From contig JAJPHF010000032.1 in assembly GCA_021325365.1 (NCBI GenBank), positions 1-64,000 on the forward strand: DNA of 64,000 nt. Direction: 5' to 3'. This DNA comes from Pseudomonadota bacterium. Lineage in GTDB: Bacteria > Chloroflexota > UBA6077 > JAJPHF01. The notes under the pieces were generated by a model, which saw nothing but the letters and a program-made list of their open reading frames with translations, was not told the DNA's origin and searched no databases. This document shows positions 9,120 through 17,642 of this stretch, one piece after another. Position 1 is the stretch's first letter, and each line of letters opens with the position of its first letter. A program made the translations under genes and the position numbers.

Positions 9120-9255
9120 GCCAATCGCGTCTCCTTCGCGTCGATCGCGCGGCCGCGGCCGCTCACCCACCGCCTTCGCCCCGGCCATGCGCTGGCCAAG
9201 CGCGCGTGGCGGCCTGTACAGCGCGGCCCCGGCTGGGCGCCAGCAGCCACGGGCC

Positions 9256-9365
9256 GCCGGATCAGGCGACGGTGCAAGATGCGGGCCGCGCCACTTCTCA
9301 GCCTCAGCTTTCGGCAACGGGTCGGGGAGCCGGATCAGGCGACGGTGCAAGATGCGGGCCGCGCC
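9256..9365. repeat. 37-bp direct repeat, two copies separated by 36 bp
   Basis: Identical 37-bp copies lie at 9256-9292 and 9329-9365, each beginning GCCGGATCAGGCGACGG and ending GGGCCGCGCC. The spacing (73 bp start to start) resembles one CRISPR unit, but there are only two copies, the ends lack typical CRISPR features and no cas gene is present. It may be a remnant of a short duplication. Confidence 0.8.
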
Positions 9366-9382
9366 GGTAGGCGCTTGCCTGC

Positions 9383-9420
9383 GTTACGCTTATGATAATC
9401 TTCCTTATCAAAAGCGTAAC
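9383..9420 (-). terminator. Long hairpin downstream of the receiver-kinase gene
   Basis: GTTACGCTT (9383-9391) pairs with AAGCGTAAC (9412-9420). After one A-A mismatch the stem continues through TGATAA/TTATCA to a 6-nt loop at 9399-9404, giving a 16-step stem. It lies 28 bases beyond the stop of the minus-strand gene at 9449 and is A+T-richer than its surroundings. No poly-U follows, so it could also be a protein or RNA-processing site. Confidence 0.55.
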
Positions 9421-9448
9421 CCGGCGGCCGCGCCGCCCGCCCCGCCAG

Positions 9449-10588
9449 TCACTCGGCTGCCCCCGCGCCCGCCCGCCCGGGCGCCGCGAGCGGCACGGTC
9501 AGCGTGAAGCGGCTCCCCTGCCCGGGGGTGCTCTCGACCGCGACGCGCCCCCCGTGCAGCGTGGCGACCTGCCGCACGATAGCCAGGCCGAGGCCCAGCC
9601 CGCCGTGCTCGCGGCTCAGGCCTTGGCTCACCTGGTAGAACCGCTCGAAGATCCGCTCGTGGTGCGCGGGCGCGATACCCGGGCCCGCGTCCGTTACCGT
9701 GAGCCGCGCCTCGGGCCCGGCGGCCGCAAGCGTAACTGCCACGCGCCCGTTGCGCGGCGAGAACGCCACGGCGTTCTCCACCAGGTGGCGCGCGGCCGCC
9801 GCTAGTGCGAGCGGCGCGCCGTGGATGGAGAGCGGCGTCGGCGGCGGCTCGTAGGCCAGACTGACGCCCTGCGCCTGGCAACGCGGGCCGACGGCGGCAA
9901 TCGCCTGGCCGACGGGGCCCCGCAGGTCGAGTGGCTGGAGCCGCGGCGCCGGCGCGACGAGCAGGAGCACGTCTTCGAGCAGCCGCGCCAGGCGCGTGGA
10001 GCCGGTGGTGATCTCGCGCAGAAAGGCGTCGAGGCGCTCGGGCGCCAGGTCGTCGCCGCGCGCCCGCAGCAGCTCGGCGTAGCCGAGCACCAGCGACAGC
10101 GGCGTGCGCAGCTCGTGGCCCACCAGGGTCAGCACTTGATCCTTGAACCGGTCCAGCTCGCTCTGCGCCGCGGCCCGGGCGCGCTGGTGGGTGCGCAGGG
10201 CCGCCTGGCAGCGCGCCACCAGCTCGGCCGGGTCGAATGGCTTGCCGAGATAATCCACCGCGCCCAGGCCCAGCCCCGCGACCTTGTCCTCGGTCTCGCC
10301 GCGGGCGCTCAGGAACAGCACCGGCACGTCGCGCAGCCGCGGCTCGGCGCTTAGCTCGCGGCAGAGGTCGAAGCCGCTGGCGCCCGGCAGCATGACGTCC
10401 AGCACGATCAGGTCGGGCGTCCAGTCCGCGAGCGTCGCGCGCGCCGCGGGCACGTCGGCCGCCGCGCGGACCGCCATGCCTTCGAGGACCAGGTTATCGT
10501 GGACGAGCCGGCGCAGGTTAGCGTCGTCGTCCACGACCAATACTTGTGGCACGCTAGACGGCAGCGGTGGCAGCGGCGGGTCATTCAT
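9449..10588 (-). CDS. Hybrid receiver-histidine kinase (REC-HisKA-HATPase)
   Basis: The 379-residue soluble protein starts with a receiver domain (VVDDDANLRR, phosphoacceptor in VLDVMLPG, FLSARG, LGKPF). A coiled linker and a HisKA domain follow, with the phospho-histidine in VGHELRTPLS near residue 158. A HATPase domain completes it, with the N box HLVENAVAFS, G1 DAGPGIAP and G2 GGLGLGLAIV. There is no sensor or membrane part, so it is probably a cytosolic relay taking input through the receiver. It is divergent from the large sensor kinase at 10727, with which it likely forms one signalling module. Confidence 0.93.
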   Translation of the reverse strand: MNDPPLPPLPSSVPQVLVVDDDANLRRLVHDNLVLEGMAVRAAADVPAARATLADWTPDLIVLDVMLPGASGFDLCRELSAEPRLRDVPVLFLSARGETEDKVAGLGLGAVDYLGKPFDPAELVARCQAALRTHQRARAAAQSELDRFKDQVLTLVGHELRTPLSLVLGYAELLRARGDDLAPERLDAFLREITTGSTRLARLLEDVLLLVAPAPRLQPLDLRGPVGQAIAAVGPRCQAQGVSLAYEPPPTPLSIHGAPLALAAAARHLVENAVAFSPRNGRVAVTLAAAGPEARLTVTDAGPGIAPAHHERIFERFYQVSQGLSREHGGLGLGLAIVRQVATLHGGRVAVESTPGQGSRFTLTVPLAAPGRAGAGAAE

Positions 10589-10666
10589 CGCGCGAGCCTA
10601 CCTCCGCGGCGGGCGGGCGCTGCCGCCGCCCCCAGGCGCCGCGTGTCTCAGCGGCACAACAAACGC

Positions 10667-10676
10667 CAGTATACTG
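10667..10676. promoter_or_regulatory. Palindrome with a -10-like box between divergent kinases
   Basis: CAGTATACTG is a perfect 10-bp palindrome containing TATACT, a good -10 match for transcription toward 10727. No convincing -35 hexamer was found at the right spacing. It lies in the 138-bp region between the divergent kinase genes. Confidence 0.35.
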
Positions 10677-10726
10677 TCTATCATATTGTCAGCCGAACGC
10701 GCCGGACGCCCCGCGGAGAGCGAGCG

Positions 10727-13700
10727 ATGAGTACAGAAGGGCCGGCCGGGGCGCTCGCCGGCGCGCGGCGCGCGTTGGCCGAGACCCAGCGCATGAGCCT
10801 CCAGGCCAAGCTCAGCCTGCTCCTGGGCGTCGTCGCGATGCTGCCGCTGCTGATCCTCGGCCTGGCGCTCGTCAGCGTCAGCCGCGAGGCGCTGCGCGTC
10901 GATGCGCTGAACGCGGCCGCGGGCTCCGCGCAGCTCGGGGCGGGCTTGGCGCAGCGCTACGTGATGGACGCCCGCCACGTCATCGAGGAGGTGGCTGGGC
11001 GGCCCATCGTCGTCGCGGCGGCCCGCGCCGGCGACACGGCGACCATGGAGGCCGTCCTCAACCGCCAGCTCCGCCAATTCAACGAACAGTTCGATACGTT
11101 TGTCTGGCGCGACAGCAACGGCGACCTCCGCGCCCGCGCCGGCAGCACGGCCGCCGCACGCGAGATCGCGGCCGGCCGCCTGCAGCGCGAGGCATTCGCG
11201 GCGGCGCTGCTCCAGCCGGGCAGCAGTGTAGGCCCGGCCAACCGCTCGGCCGTAAGCGGCCGGCCGGTCGTCCCGATCGCGGCCGCCATCCGCGACGGCG
11301 ACACGACGCGCGGCGCCATCGTCGGCACGATCGACCTCACCACGCTCGGCGATACACTCTCCCGCTTCCGGCCGGACCCCTCGCGCTCGCTGAGCATTGT
11401 CGATCTGAACAACGGCACGTATCTGGCGCACCCAGATGCCGCCCGGCTGCTGCAGCCCGCGGACGACCTGAGCGCCGCCCTGCCGCCCTTGCGGGCCGGC
11501 CAGTCGGGCGCCCTGGAGACTGAAGCGGGCCCGGGCGGACCCAGTCTGCTTGGTTACGTCGCCCTGCCCGTAATCGGCTGGGGGGTAGTCGTGGCCGAGC
11601 CGCGCGAGGTGGCGCTGGGGGCCGCGACCGACGTGCAGCAGAGCGGCCAGGTGCTGCTCGTGCTGACCGGGCTGCTGGCGATGCTGCTCGGTTGGCTGGT
11701 GGGACGGCGCCTGAGTCAGCCGCTCCGGGCGCTGCAGCACGCGACCGCCCGCGTGGCCGCCGGCGAGTTGGGCGCGACGGTGCCCGTGCGCGGCCACGAC
11801 GAGGTGGGCCAGGTGGCCGCGAGCTTCAACCGGATGAGTGCTGAGCTGGCGGGCGCGCACGCGGCGGAGGCCGAGGCGCGGCACGCGGCCGAGGCGCTCG
11901 CCGCCCGGGAGGCGCTGACTAACCGGATCAATGCCCGCGTGCGCGCCTCGCTCGACGTGGACGCCATCCTGCGCGCCACGCTGGAAGAGCTGGGCGTCGC
12001 GCTCGGCGCCGCGCGCGCGTTCTTGCATCTCGAGCGCGACGCCGGCCACCAGCTACCGTTCACCTACGAATGGACCCGGCCCGGCGTCGAGCCGGCCAGC
12101 GCCTATCGGCCGCGGCGGCTCGCGATCGCCGAGATGGCCGTGCGCGCGCGGCGCGCCGTGGCCGTCTCGGACCTGGAACGAGACCCGCACCTCGCCGGGC
12201 TCGGGCTAGGCCCACGGGAGCGCACGCCGCAGCACACCTGGGCGGTGATCGTGGCGCCGCTGTTCCACGGCGACACCTTGCTCGGCGTGCTCGGCATCCA
12301 CGAGGTGGGCGGCCCTCGCATCTGGACGGCGGACGAGATCGCGCTCACCGAGGCGGTCGCGGGCGAGGCCGCCGTGGCGCTGGCCAACGCGCGGCTGTAC
12401 GAGGCGGCCCAGGCCCGAGCGCAGCGCCTGGCCGCCGTGGCCCAGATCAACCGCGCGATCAGCGCCCGCCTCGATCTCAGCGCGCTCACCGTGGTCGTCG
12501 GCGACGCGCTCGGTCAGATCGTACCGTTCGAGAGTCTCGGCCTGATTCGGCTCGATCCCGACGGCCAGACCTACCGGGTGCTCTCGCACACCGCGCACGT
12601 CGTCGCGCCCCCGGGCAGCGGCGGCCGCATTCCCGTGGCGGGCAGCCGCGTGGCGGAGCTGCTCGCCAACCCAGCTCCCATCATCAAGGACGATCTCGCC
12701 ACGACGACGCGCCCGCTCACGCCGCAGGAAGAGCAGCTACGGGCGACGGGGTATCACTCCAACGTGCTGGTGCCCATTTGCGCGCAGCCCGAGCGGCCGG
12801 GCGCGCCCGGCCGCCTCCTCGGCGCGCTCGGGCTGGCCAGCCGCGAGCGCGACCGCTATGGACCGGCCGAGCTGGAGGTGCTGGCGCCGATTGCCGAGCA
12901 GCTCGCGGTGGCGCTGCGCAACGTCGAGCTATACGCCGAGGTCGTGGCCGGGCAGGACCGACTGAAGACGATCGTCGGGGGTATCGCCGACGGCGTGCTG
13001 GTGGCCGACCCGAGCGGCCGCATTAGCCTGTGGAACCCGGCCGCCGAGCGGCTGCTCGGCTTTCGCGCCGCGGACGTGCTCGGCCGCCCCTGGCCCGCGG
13101 TGATCCAGGGGCGCGACGCCAGCGGCCAGCCCCTCGCCGAGGCGGCCGAGTCCTGGCAGCAAGCCGACAGCGTGGTCTATGCCGACGCCCAGTTCCTGAC
13201 CTGCAGCGGCACTGAGCTGTGGGTGAGCGTCAGCCTGGCGCCGCTGGTCGTCGCCGACGAGCGGCACTGGGTGATGGTGTTCCGCGACATCTCCGCCTAC
13301 AAGCAGGTCGAGCAGCTCAAGTCGGACTTCGTGGCGACCGTCTCGCACGAGCTGCGCACGCCGCTGGCATCGATCAAAGGCTACGCGGCGACGCTGCTGC
13401 AGCGGCGCGACCGCCTGCCGCCGGCGGTGCGCGACGACTACCTGACGATCATCAACGACGAGGCGAACCGGCTGAACGCGCTGGTCAACGACCTGCTAGA
13501 GGTCGCGCGGCTAGAGCGCGGCGAGGTGCAACCGGAAGGAATGCGGACCGCGCTGCGGCCGATCGTGGAGCGAGTCGTCGCTCGCCTCGCCCTCGCTCAC
13601 GCCGCGACGAACGGCGCGACGGTTTCAGGGCCTGCCAACAGCACGCGGAGCGCCGAGGACGCGCTTGGCGCCGCCCTCGCGCTGGATGGGGCAGCGCCCC

Positions 13701-14170
13701 GCGAGCCGGGGGGGGAGGAGGGCGGCGCTCCGGCCGTCGACGGCGCGACCTGGGACGCCGCGAGCACCACGGGCGAGGGCGCCGCGCCGCGCCTCGTCGT
13801 CGCCGTGCCGCCCGACCTGGCCGCGTGGGCAGCGCCCGACCGGCTCGAGCAGGTGGTGACCAACCTGCTCGAGAATGCGATCAAATACTCCCCGCGCGGC
13901 GGCACGATTCGCGTCGCGGCTGGTCCGCGCGGGGCCGACACGGTCTACCTGGCCGTGAGCGACGAAGGAATCGGCATTCCCCAGGAGCGACACGGTGAGC
14001 TGTTCCGGCCATTCGCGCGCGTGGAGCACGTCCTGACGCGGCAGACCCAGGGCGCGGGCCTCGGGCTCTACATCTGCAAGCAGCTCGTCGAGCGCATGGG
14101 CGGCACGATCGCGCTCGCCAGCGCCCCCGGCCGTGGCACCACCGTCACCGTCACGCTACGGGCTGCCTAG
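10727..14170 (+). CDS. Membrane sensor histidine kinase, dCache-HAMP-GAF-GAF-PAS-HisKA-HATPase
   Basis: The 1147-residue protein has a first membrane helix at about residues 29-50, an extracellular dCache-like sensor to about 305, a second helix near 308-328 and a HAMP domain ([25 protein letters not shown]). Two GAF domains follow (about 400-550 and 570-740) and a PAS domain (about 745-865, [23 protein letters not shown]). HisKA has the phospho-histidine at residue 874 in [11 protein letters not shown]. The HATPase domain carries [18 protein letters not shown] and [13 protein letters not shown] low-complexity insertion of about 60 residues lies between HisKA and HATPase. The start chosen is the ATG after GCGGAGAGCGAGCG. 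No output regulator is adjacent. Its last four bases overlap the convergent HesB-like gene. Confidence 0.93.
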   Translation: MSTEGPAGALAGARRALAETQRMSLQAKLSLLLGVVAMLPLLILGLALVSVSREALRVDALNAAAGSAQLGAGLAQRYVMDARHVIEEVAGRPIVVAAARAGDTATMEAVLNRQLRQFNEQFDTFVWRDSNGDLRARAGSTAAAREIAAGRLQREAFAAALLQPGSSVGPANRSAVSGRPVVPIAAAIRDGDTTRGAIVGTIDLTTLGDTLSRFRPDPSRSLSIVDLNNGTYLAHPDAARLLQPADDLSAALPPLRAGQSGALETEAGPGGPSLLGYVALPVIGWGVVVAEPREVALGAATDVQQSGQVLLVLTGLLAMLLGWLVGRRLSQPLRALQHATARVAAGELGATVPVRGHDEVGQVAASFNRMSAELAGAHAAEAEARHAAEALAAREALTNRINARVRASLDVDAILRATLEELGVALGAARAFLHLERDAGHQLPFTYEWTRPGVEPASAYRPRRLAIAEMAVRARRAVAVSDLERDPHLAGLGLGPRERTPQHTWAVIVAPLFHGDTLLGVLGIHEVGGPRIWTADEIALTEAVAGEAAVALANARLYEAAQARAQRLAAVAQINRAISARLDLSALTVVVGDALGQIVPFESLGLIRLDPDGQTYRVLSHTAHVVAPPGSGGRIPVAGSRVAELLANPAPIIKDDLATTTRPLTPQEEQLRATGYHSNVLVPICAQPERPGAPGRLLGALGLASRERDRYGPAELEVLAPIAEQLAVALRNVELYAEVVAGQDRLKTIVGGIADGVLVADPSGRISLWNPAAERLLGFRAADVLGRPWPAVIQGRDASGQPLAEAAESWQQADSVVYADAQFLTCSGTELWVSVSLAPLVVADERHWVMVFRDISAYKQVEQLKSDFVATVSHELRTPLASIKGYAATLLQRRDRLPPAVRDDYLTIINDEANRLNALVNDLLEVARLERGEVQPEGMRTALRPIVERVVARLALAHAATNGATVSGPANSTRSAEDALGAALALDGAAPREPGGEEGGAPAVDGATWDAASTTGEGAAPRLVVAVPPDLAAWAAPDRLEQVVTNLLENAIKYSPRGGTIRVAAGPRGADTVYLAVSDEGIGIPQERHGELFRPFARVEHVLTRQTQGAGLGLYICKQLVERMGGTIALASAPGRGTTVTVTLRAA

Positions 14171-14511
14171 TGACTGTGCCCGCAGCCGCAGGTGCCGTGC
14201 CCGCAGCCGCAGCCGCCGCCCGTGGGCAGGCCCTGCACGCCACGCAGCATAAAGCCGCCGCCCATCAGACTCTCGCTGTAGTCGATCTCTGCGTCGTCCA
14301 GATACGGCGAGCTCGCCGGATCGACCACCAGGCGCACGAGGCCCGCGTCGACGACCGTGTCCCCGGTATCGGGCTCGCTGACCAGCATCATGCCGTACGG
14401 CTGATGGCCGTTCTGCGGGTCCACCCACACGCGGACCATCGTCTCCGCGCCGTCGCGCTCGGTCAGCAGCTCGCTGAGCTTACCCTGGGCCGCTTCGGAA
14501 ACCGTCAGCAT
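14167..14511 (-). CDS. HesB/IscA-like protein with Cys/His-rich tail
   Basis: A 114-residue Fe-S-biogenesis-domain protein ([39 protein letters not shown]). Canonical IscA/SufA/ErpA proteins have one cysteine near residue 35 and a C-x-C near the end. Here the first position lies in [13 protein letters not shown] and has no cysteine, while the C terminus is expanded to [17 protein letters not shown] with five cysteines and two histidines. That suggests a carrier or metal-binding role with a different ligand set. It follows the 84-residue gene on the minus strand, in the arm opposite the SufR-like regulator, which supports an iron-sulfur role. Confidence 0.85.
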   Translation of the reverse strand: MLTVSEAAQGKLSELLTERDGAETMVRVWVDPQNGHQPYGMMLVSEPDTGDTVVDAGLVRLVVDPASSPYLDDAEIDYSESLMGGGFMLRGVQGLPTGGGCGCGHGTCGCGHSH

Positions 14512-14636
14512 TGTCCCTCACCTCATATGTGCGTCGCGCGTGCGCTCACCGCGTTCGACGACGGGGTCGTGGTTAGGCTACCGCGCCGGCCCCCTCGACG
14601 GGAAGGCGCAAGCATGGGTCCACGGCTGCTGCCGGC

Positions 14637-14891
14637 TCAAGCGCCCTGGCGCTCGCCGGTCGGGTCGTGCGCCGTCCGCGGAGCGGCAGCCAGCAGCAGC
14701 GTGGCCTCGTGGCCACAGCCCAGCGCCCGGCAGTCGCCGAACGTCGAGCGGAGCGCCCACAGGACCAGCGCCAGGCCCGGCTCCCCGCGCGCGGCGATGG
14801 CGCTGGTGGGCAGCGTGAGCAGCCGCTCCAGCCGGCCGAGAAAATAGTGCCCCAGCGGGCCACGCTGGGGCATTCCGGCCAGGCCGTCCAT
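14637..14891 (-). CDS. Conserved-looking small protein of unknown function (Fe-S locus)
   Basis: The 84-residue frame has an excellent ribosome-binding site (GGAGGAGCA before the ATG at 14891) and a TATACT -10-like box on the minus strand at 14915-14920. I do not recognise the family. Visible features are a hydrophobic middle helix (GLALVLWALRSTF) followed by FGDCRALGCGHEA with two cysteines and a histidine. It lies directly upstream of the HesB-like gene and faces a SufR-like regulator across a SufR-type operator. A role in Fe-S metabolism or redox response is inferred from context only. Confidence 0.6.
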   Translation of the reverse strand: MDGLAGMPQRGPLGHYFLGRLERLLTLPTSAIAARGEPGLALVLWALRSTFGDCRALGCGHEATLLLAAAPRTAHDPTGERQGA

Positions 14892-14946
14892 TGCTCCTCC
14901 GCTGTCGCACTCGGAGTATAACGTAGCAAAGCCTTTTGCGCTTCGT

Positions 14947-14960
14947 CAACCAAGCGGTTG
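14947..14960. promoter_or_regulatory. SufR-type operator CAAC-N6-GTTG
   Basis: CAAC (14947-14950) and GTTG (14957-14960) are separated by exactly six bases. CAAC-N6-GTTG is the inverted repeat reported for cyanobacterial SufR between sufR and the suf genes. Here it sits between a SufR-like gene and the divergent 84-residue/HesB pair, the same arrangement. Confidence 0.7.
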
Positions 14961-14977
14961 TCAAAATGCCACAAGCG

Positions 14978-15007
14978 TTGCCCCCGCCGCGCCGGGCGCG
15001 CTAGTAT
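14978..15007 (+). promoter_or_regulatory. Putative promoter of the SufR-like gene
   Basis: TTGCCC (14978-14983) and TAGTAT (15002-15007) are 18 bases apart, oriented toward the regulator starting at 15115. The SufR-type operator lies immediately upstream. Confidence 0.4.
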
Positions 15008-15114
15008 CCTCGCACGGGGCGCCAATGGCGTCGGCCGCCTGGCGGCGGATTGGGCGGCTGACGCCGCGTGTCGAGCCGCGGCCGCGGTGTGGCTCCCCGC
15101 TAAGAGGCTGCTAC

Positions 15115-15753
15115 ATGACCCGATCGGCTACCCGCCTGGCCCTAGTACGTCAGCTCAAGTGCCACGGGCCCCAGACGGCGGCTGCGCTGGCGGCCGCTGT
15201 CGGCGTGAGCGCCGTCGCCGTACGCAAGCACCTCGCCGCGCTCGCCGGCGAGGGCGCCGTCGCGATCGAGCGCGTGCGCCAGCCGGTCGGCCGCCCGGCC
15301 TACCACTACCGCCTGACGGAAGCGGCCGCGGCCTACTTCCCGCAAGGCCACCACTCGTTGCTGCTAGGCGTGCTGGCCGCTCTCGACCGCGCCGGCCCGA
15401 CGGCGCTCGAAGACACACTGGCCGCGTGCAGCGCCCAGGCCCGCCTGGATTACGGCGCGCGGCTCGCGGGCAAGCCGCTGGCCGAGCGCGTGACCGAGCT
15501 GGCCCGCCTGCGCGATGCCGAGGGGTTTCTCACCACGGTAGAGCGTGAGGGCGACGTGCTTACCCTGCGCGAGCACCACTGCCCGGTCCGCGACGTGGCC
15601 GAGCGCTATCCCGCAGCCTGCCGCTGCGAGCAGCAGCTGTTCCGCGACCTGCTGGGCGCCGATGTCGAGTACGCCGCAAGCCTGCTCGAAGGCGCCCCCG
15701 CCTGCGCCTACCGCATCCCCCTCGCGGTCGTCGAGCCGACCGCCGGGGGGTAG
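15115..15753 (+). CDS. SufR-like Fe-S cluster-binding transcriptional regulator
   Basis: The 212-residue protein has an N-terminal winged helix (TRLALVRQLKCHGPQTAAALAAAVGVSAVAVRKHL) of the DeoR/ArsR-like SufR group. Its C-terminal part holds the cysteine set expected for a [4Fe-4S] site: REHHCPV, YPAACRCEQQLF and APACAYRI. SufR represses suf genes when its cluster is intact. Here it faces a HesB-like gene and a small unknown gene across CAAC-N6-GTTG. The ATG at 15115 follows AAGAGGCTGCTAC; an upstream GTG-type extension to 15025 is not part of the fold. It is the regulator of the module with fair certainty; whether true sufBCD genes exist elsewhere cannot be seen. Confidence 0.8.
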   Translation: MTRSATRLALVRQLKCHGPQTAAALAAAVGVSAVAVRKHLAALAGEGAVAIERVRQPVGRPAYHYRLTEAAAAYFPQGHHSLLLGVLAALDRAGPTALEDTLAACSAQARLDYGARLAGKPLAERVTELARLRDAEGFLTTVEREGDVLTLREHHCPVRDVAERYPAACRCEQQLFRDLLGADVEYAASLLEGAPACAYRIPLAVVEPTAGG

Positions 15754-15939
15754 GCCCACTCCGCGCGCCCCGGCTGGCCCCCCGCTCCCGCCGCGCGCGG
15801 CCTCCGCGCTTGCAGCCGCCGTCACAACCGGCTAAGATGTTGCGGGCAAAGAACTCCTAATTCTGTCTATAAGGCAAAAGCGCTTAGCGCCGCGCCGCTC
15901 GGCCGGTGCGTCGCACGCTGTGCCGCCGGAGCGGGCTCG

Positions 15940-17016
15940 ATGTCCCAGCCAGCCGTTACCGCGCCGCCGCGCGGCAGCCGCCGCGCCGAGTACCTCCTGG
16001 GCTTCGGCCTCTTGCTGCTGATCGCCGTGGTGGGCCTCTTTATCGTCAAATGGAGCCCGTACTGGGCGCGCGCGTTTACCGTGGCGGGCAGCCATACGCT
16101 GGGCAACCCGATTATGTACGGCGGTGAGACGGCGCCGCCCGCCGCGTCGCTGGCCGCGGCGCTCGACTACGCGCAGCGCTACTTCCTGGCCGTCTGGCAG
16201 GCCATGCTGCTCGGCCTGCTGATGGCCGCCACGATCCAGAGCGTCGTGCCTCGCGACTGGCTCGCCCAGGTGCTCGGCAGCCGCTCCGCGCGCACGTCGT
16301 TGTTCGGCGGGCTGCTGGCGCTCCCGGGCATGATGTGAACGTGCTGCGCCGTCCCGGTGGTCACCGGGCTCTACAAGCGGGGCGTCTCCATCGGCTGCGC
16401 GGTCGCCTTCTTCCTCGGTAACCCGACGCTGAACCCCGCGGTGCTGGTGTTCATGCTGTTCACCATCGGCTGGCAGTGGGCGGCGCTGCGCCTCGTGCTC
16501 GGCATCGTCTTCGTCGTCGGCGGCGCGTGGCTCGCCACCCGCCTCACGCAGGGCATGGCCGTGGACAGCCAGGAAGCGGTCGTCGTAGCGGAGCCGGCGG
16601 CAGACACACGGCCGTGGCCGATCCGCTGGGTGAGCGCCTTCGTCGGGCTAGCGATCCGCTTGTTGCCCGAGTACGTCATCATCATGGGCGTGCTCGGCGC
16701 CGCGCGCGTGTTCCTGTTCCCGGCGATGGGCCCCGAGATCGGCAACAACGTGGGAGCGATTATCGCCCTGGCGCTCGCCGGCACGCTGTTCGCCATCCCG
16801 ACCGCCGGCGAGATCCCGGTCGTGCAGACGATGCTCGGCTACGGCGTGGGGGCCGGCCCGGCCGGCGCCCTGCTGATGACGCTCGCGCCGCTCAGCCTGC
16901 CGTCGCTCGTCATGCTCGGCCGCACCTTCCCGACGCGGGTGCTCGTGGCGCTGGCCGCGCTCTGCGTCGCGATCGGCATCGTCGGGGGCGTGCTCGCCCT
17001 GGCGCTCGGCCTCTGA
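15940..17016 (+). CDS. PF03773 (DUF318/ArsP-like) permease with in-frame TGA, probable selenoprotein
   Basis: The reading frame is continuous from 15940 to 17016 (358 residues) except for one TGA at 16336-16338, codon 133. Before it there are two membrane helices and AQRYFLAVWQAMLLGLLMAATIQ; after it come TCCAVPVVTGLYKRG, FFLGNPTLNPAVLVF and five to six further helices, a complete permease. In relatives I recall this motif as MMCTCCAAPV, so the TGA stands exactly at the first cysteine. A GGTC-loop hairpin begins 14 bases after the TGA. Reading it as selenocysteine gives a full-length protein; a plain stop would leave two broken halves. The family exports or moves metalloids or other small solutes. 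Start: ATG after CCGGAGCGGG. No sel genes are in the window, so a sequencing error or pseudogene is not excluded. Confidence 0.75.
16353..16368 (+). promoter_or_regulatory. Candidate bacterial SECIS hairpin
   Basis: CCCGGT (16353-16358) pairs perfectly with ACCGGG (16363-16368) around the loop GGTC (16359-16362). The loop starts 21 bases after the last base of the TGA, within the range known for bacterial SECIS elements. It has guanosines at its first two positions, as the bSECIS model requires, and GGU as in the E. coli fdhF loop. The hairpin is inside the coding sequence, as expected. Confidence 0.55.
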
Positions 17017-17169
17017 GCGCCGCAAAATCCGTAGCGCGGGTCGCTTGTCGCCCGCGGCGGCCCGCAGGCCGCAACTCCGGCGCTCCTATCGCAGACCACG
17101 AGCAGCCGCTACAGCTCCGCGACCTCGTAGTGAGCGCCCTGTGTCGGGGCCGTCTGGCTGTGCGAGCGC

Positions 17170-17502
17170 CTACTCACGCTCCAGCTTCTGGCCGAAGAGC
17201 GCGTCGGCCCCGTAGGTGGACGCGGCAGAGGTCAAGTTGCAGACAGGCGAGGGTTGCCCTTCGGTCGGATTGGGACCAGCCCAACGGCCGAAGGTCACAT
17301 GATCGTCGTTGACGTTCTTACCCCACGTGCCCAGGAGCACGTCGACCAACGCGCCAGGTTCGTGAGGGCTGCACTTGGCGAAGTAGACTGCGTAGGTGTC
17401 TCCGTCGCGATAAACAAATCCCTTCACTACCTGGAATGAGTTGCCGCAGCACTCGCAGGTGCTCGTCTGCACGGTGCGTTCTGCTCTGAGGTTCGGCCAC
17501 AT
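17170..17502 (-). CDS. Hypothetical protein with CxxC motif
   Basis: The 110-residue frame has a near-ideal ribosome-binding site (GAGGAGGTAGC before the ATG at 17502). The N-terminal part contains TCECCGN, a possible zinc knuckle, followed by a beta-rich stretch (FQVVKGFVYRDGDTYAVYFAKCSPHEPG) with a third cysteine. The middle has DDHVTFGRWAGPNPTEG. I do not recognise the family. It is divergent from the nitrile hydratase-like fusion 141 bases away, but a functional link is only possible. Its base composition looks less G+C-biased than that of its neighbours. Confidence 0.6.
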   Translation of the reverse strand: MWPNLRAERTVQTSTCECCGNSFQVVKGFVYRDGDTYAVYFAKCSPHEPGALVDVLLGTWGKNVNDDHVTFGRWAGPNPTEGQPSPVCNLTSAASTYGADALFGQKLERE

Positions 17503-17642
17503 GCTACCTCCTCATTGAGGATTACGTACCGCTAGCTGGAGCAGCGCATAGCCGATGGGACCAGCATACGCCTTGCGCGTGGCGCCCCGGAGGGCCACAA
17601 TCGGGGAGACGGCCGCGGGCGCGGACGGCGAGGAGGATGACG

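Larger units (their letters stand above)
9120..9448. other. 329-bp intergenic region with a paired repeat and a hairpin
   Basis: This gap lies between two minus-strand genes. It contains the upstream signals of the 67-residue gene, a 37-bp direct repeat in two copies (9256-9365) and a long hairpin (9383-9420), described separately. No further gene was recognised. Confidence 0.6.

Noticed and set aside
9256..9365. A minimal CRISPR array (repeat-spacer-repeat).
   Set aside because: Only two repeats are present, no cas gene is in the window, and the repeat ends lack usual CRISPR features; kept as a direct repeat only.
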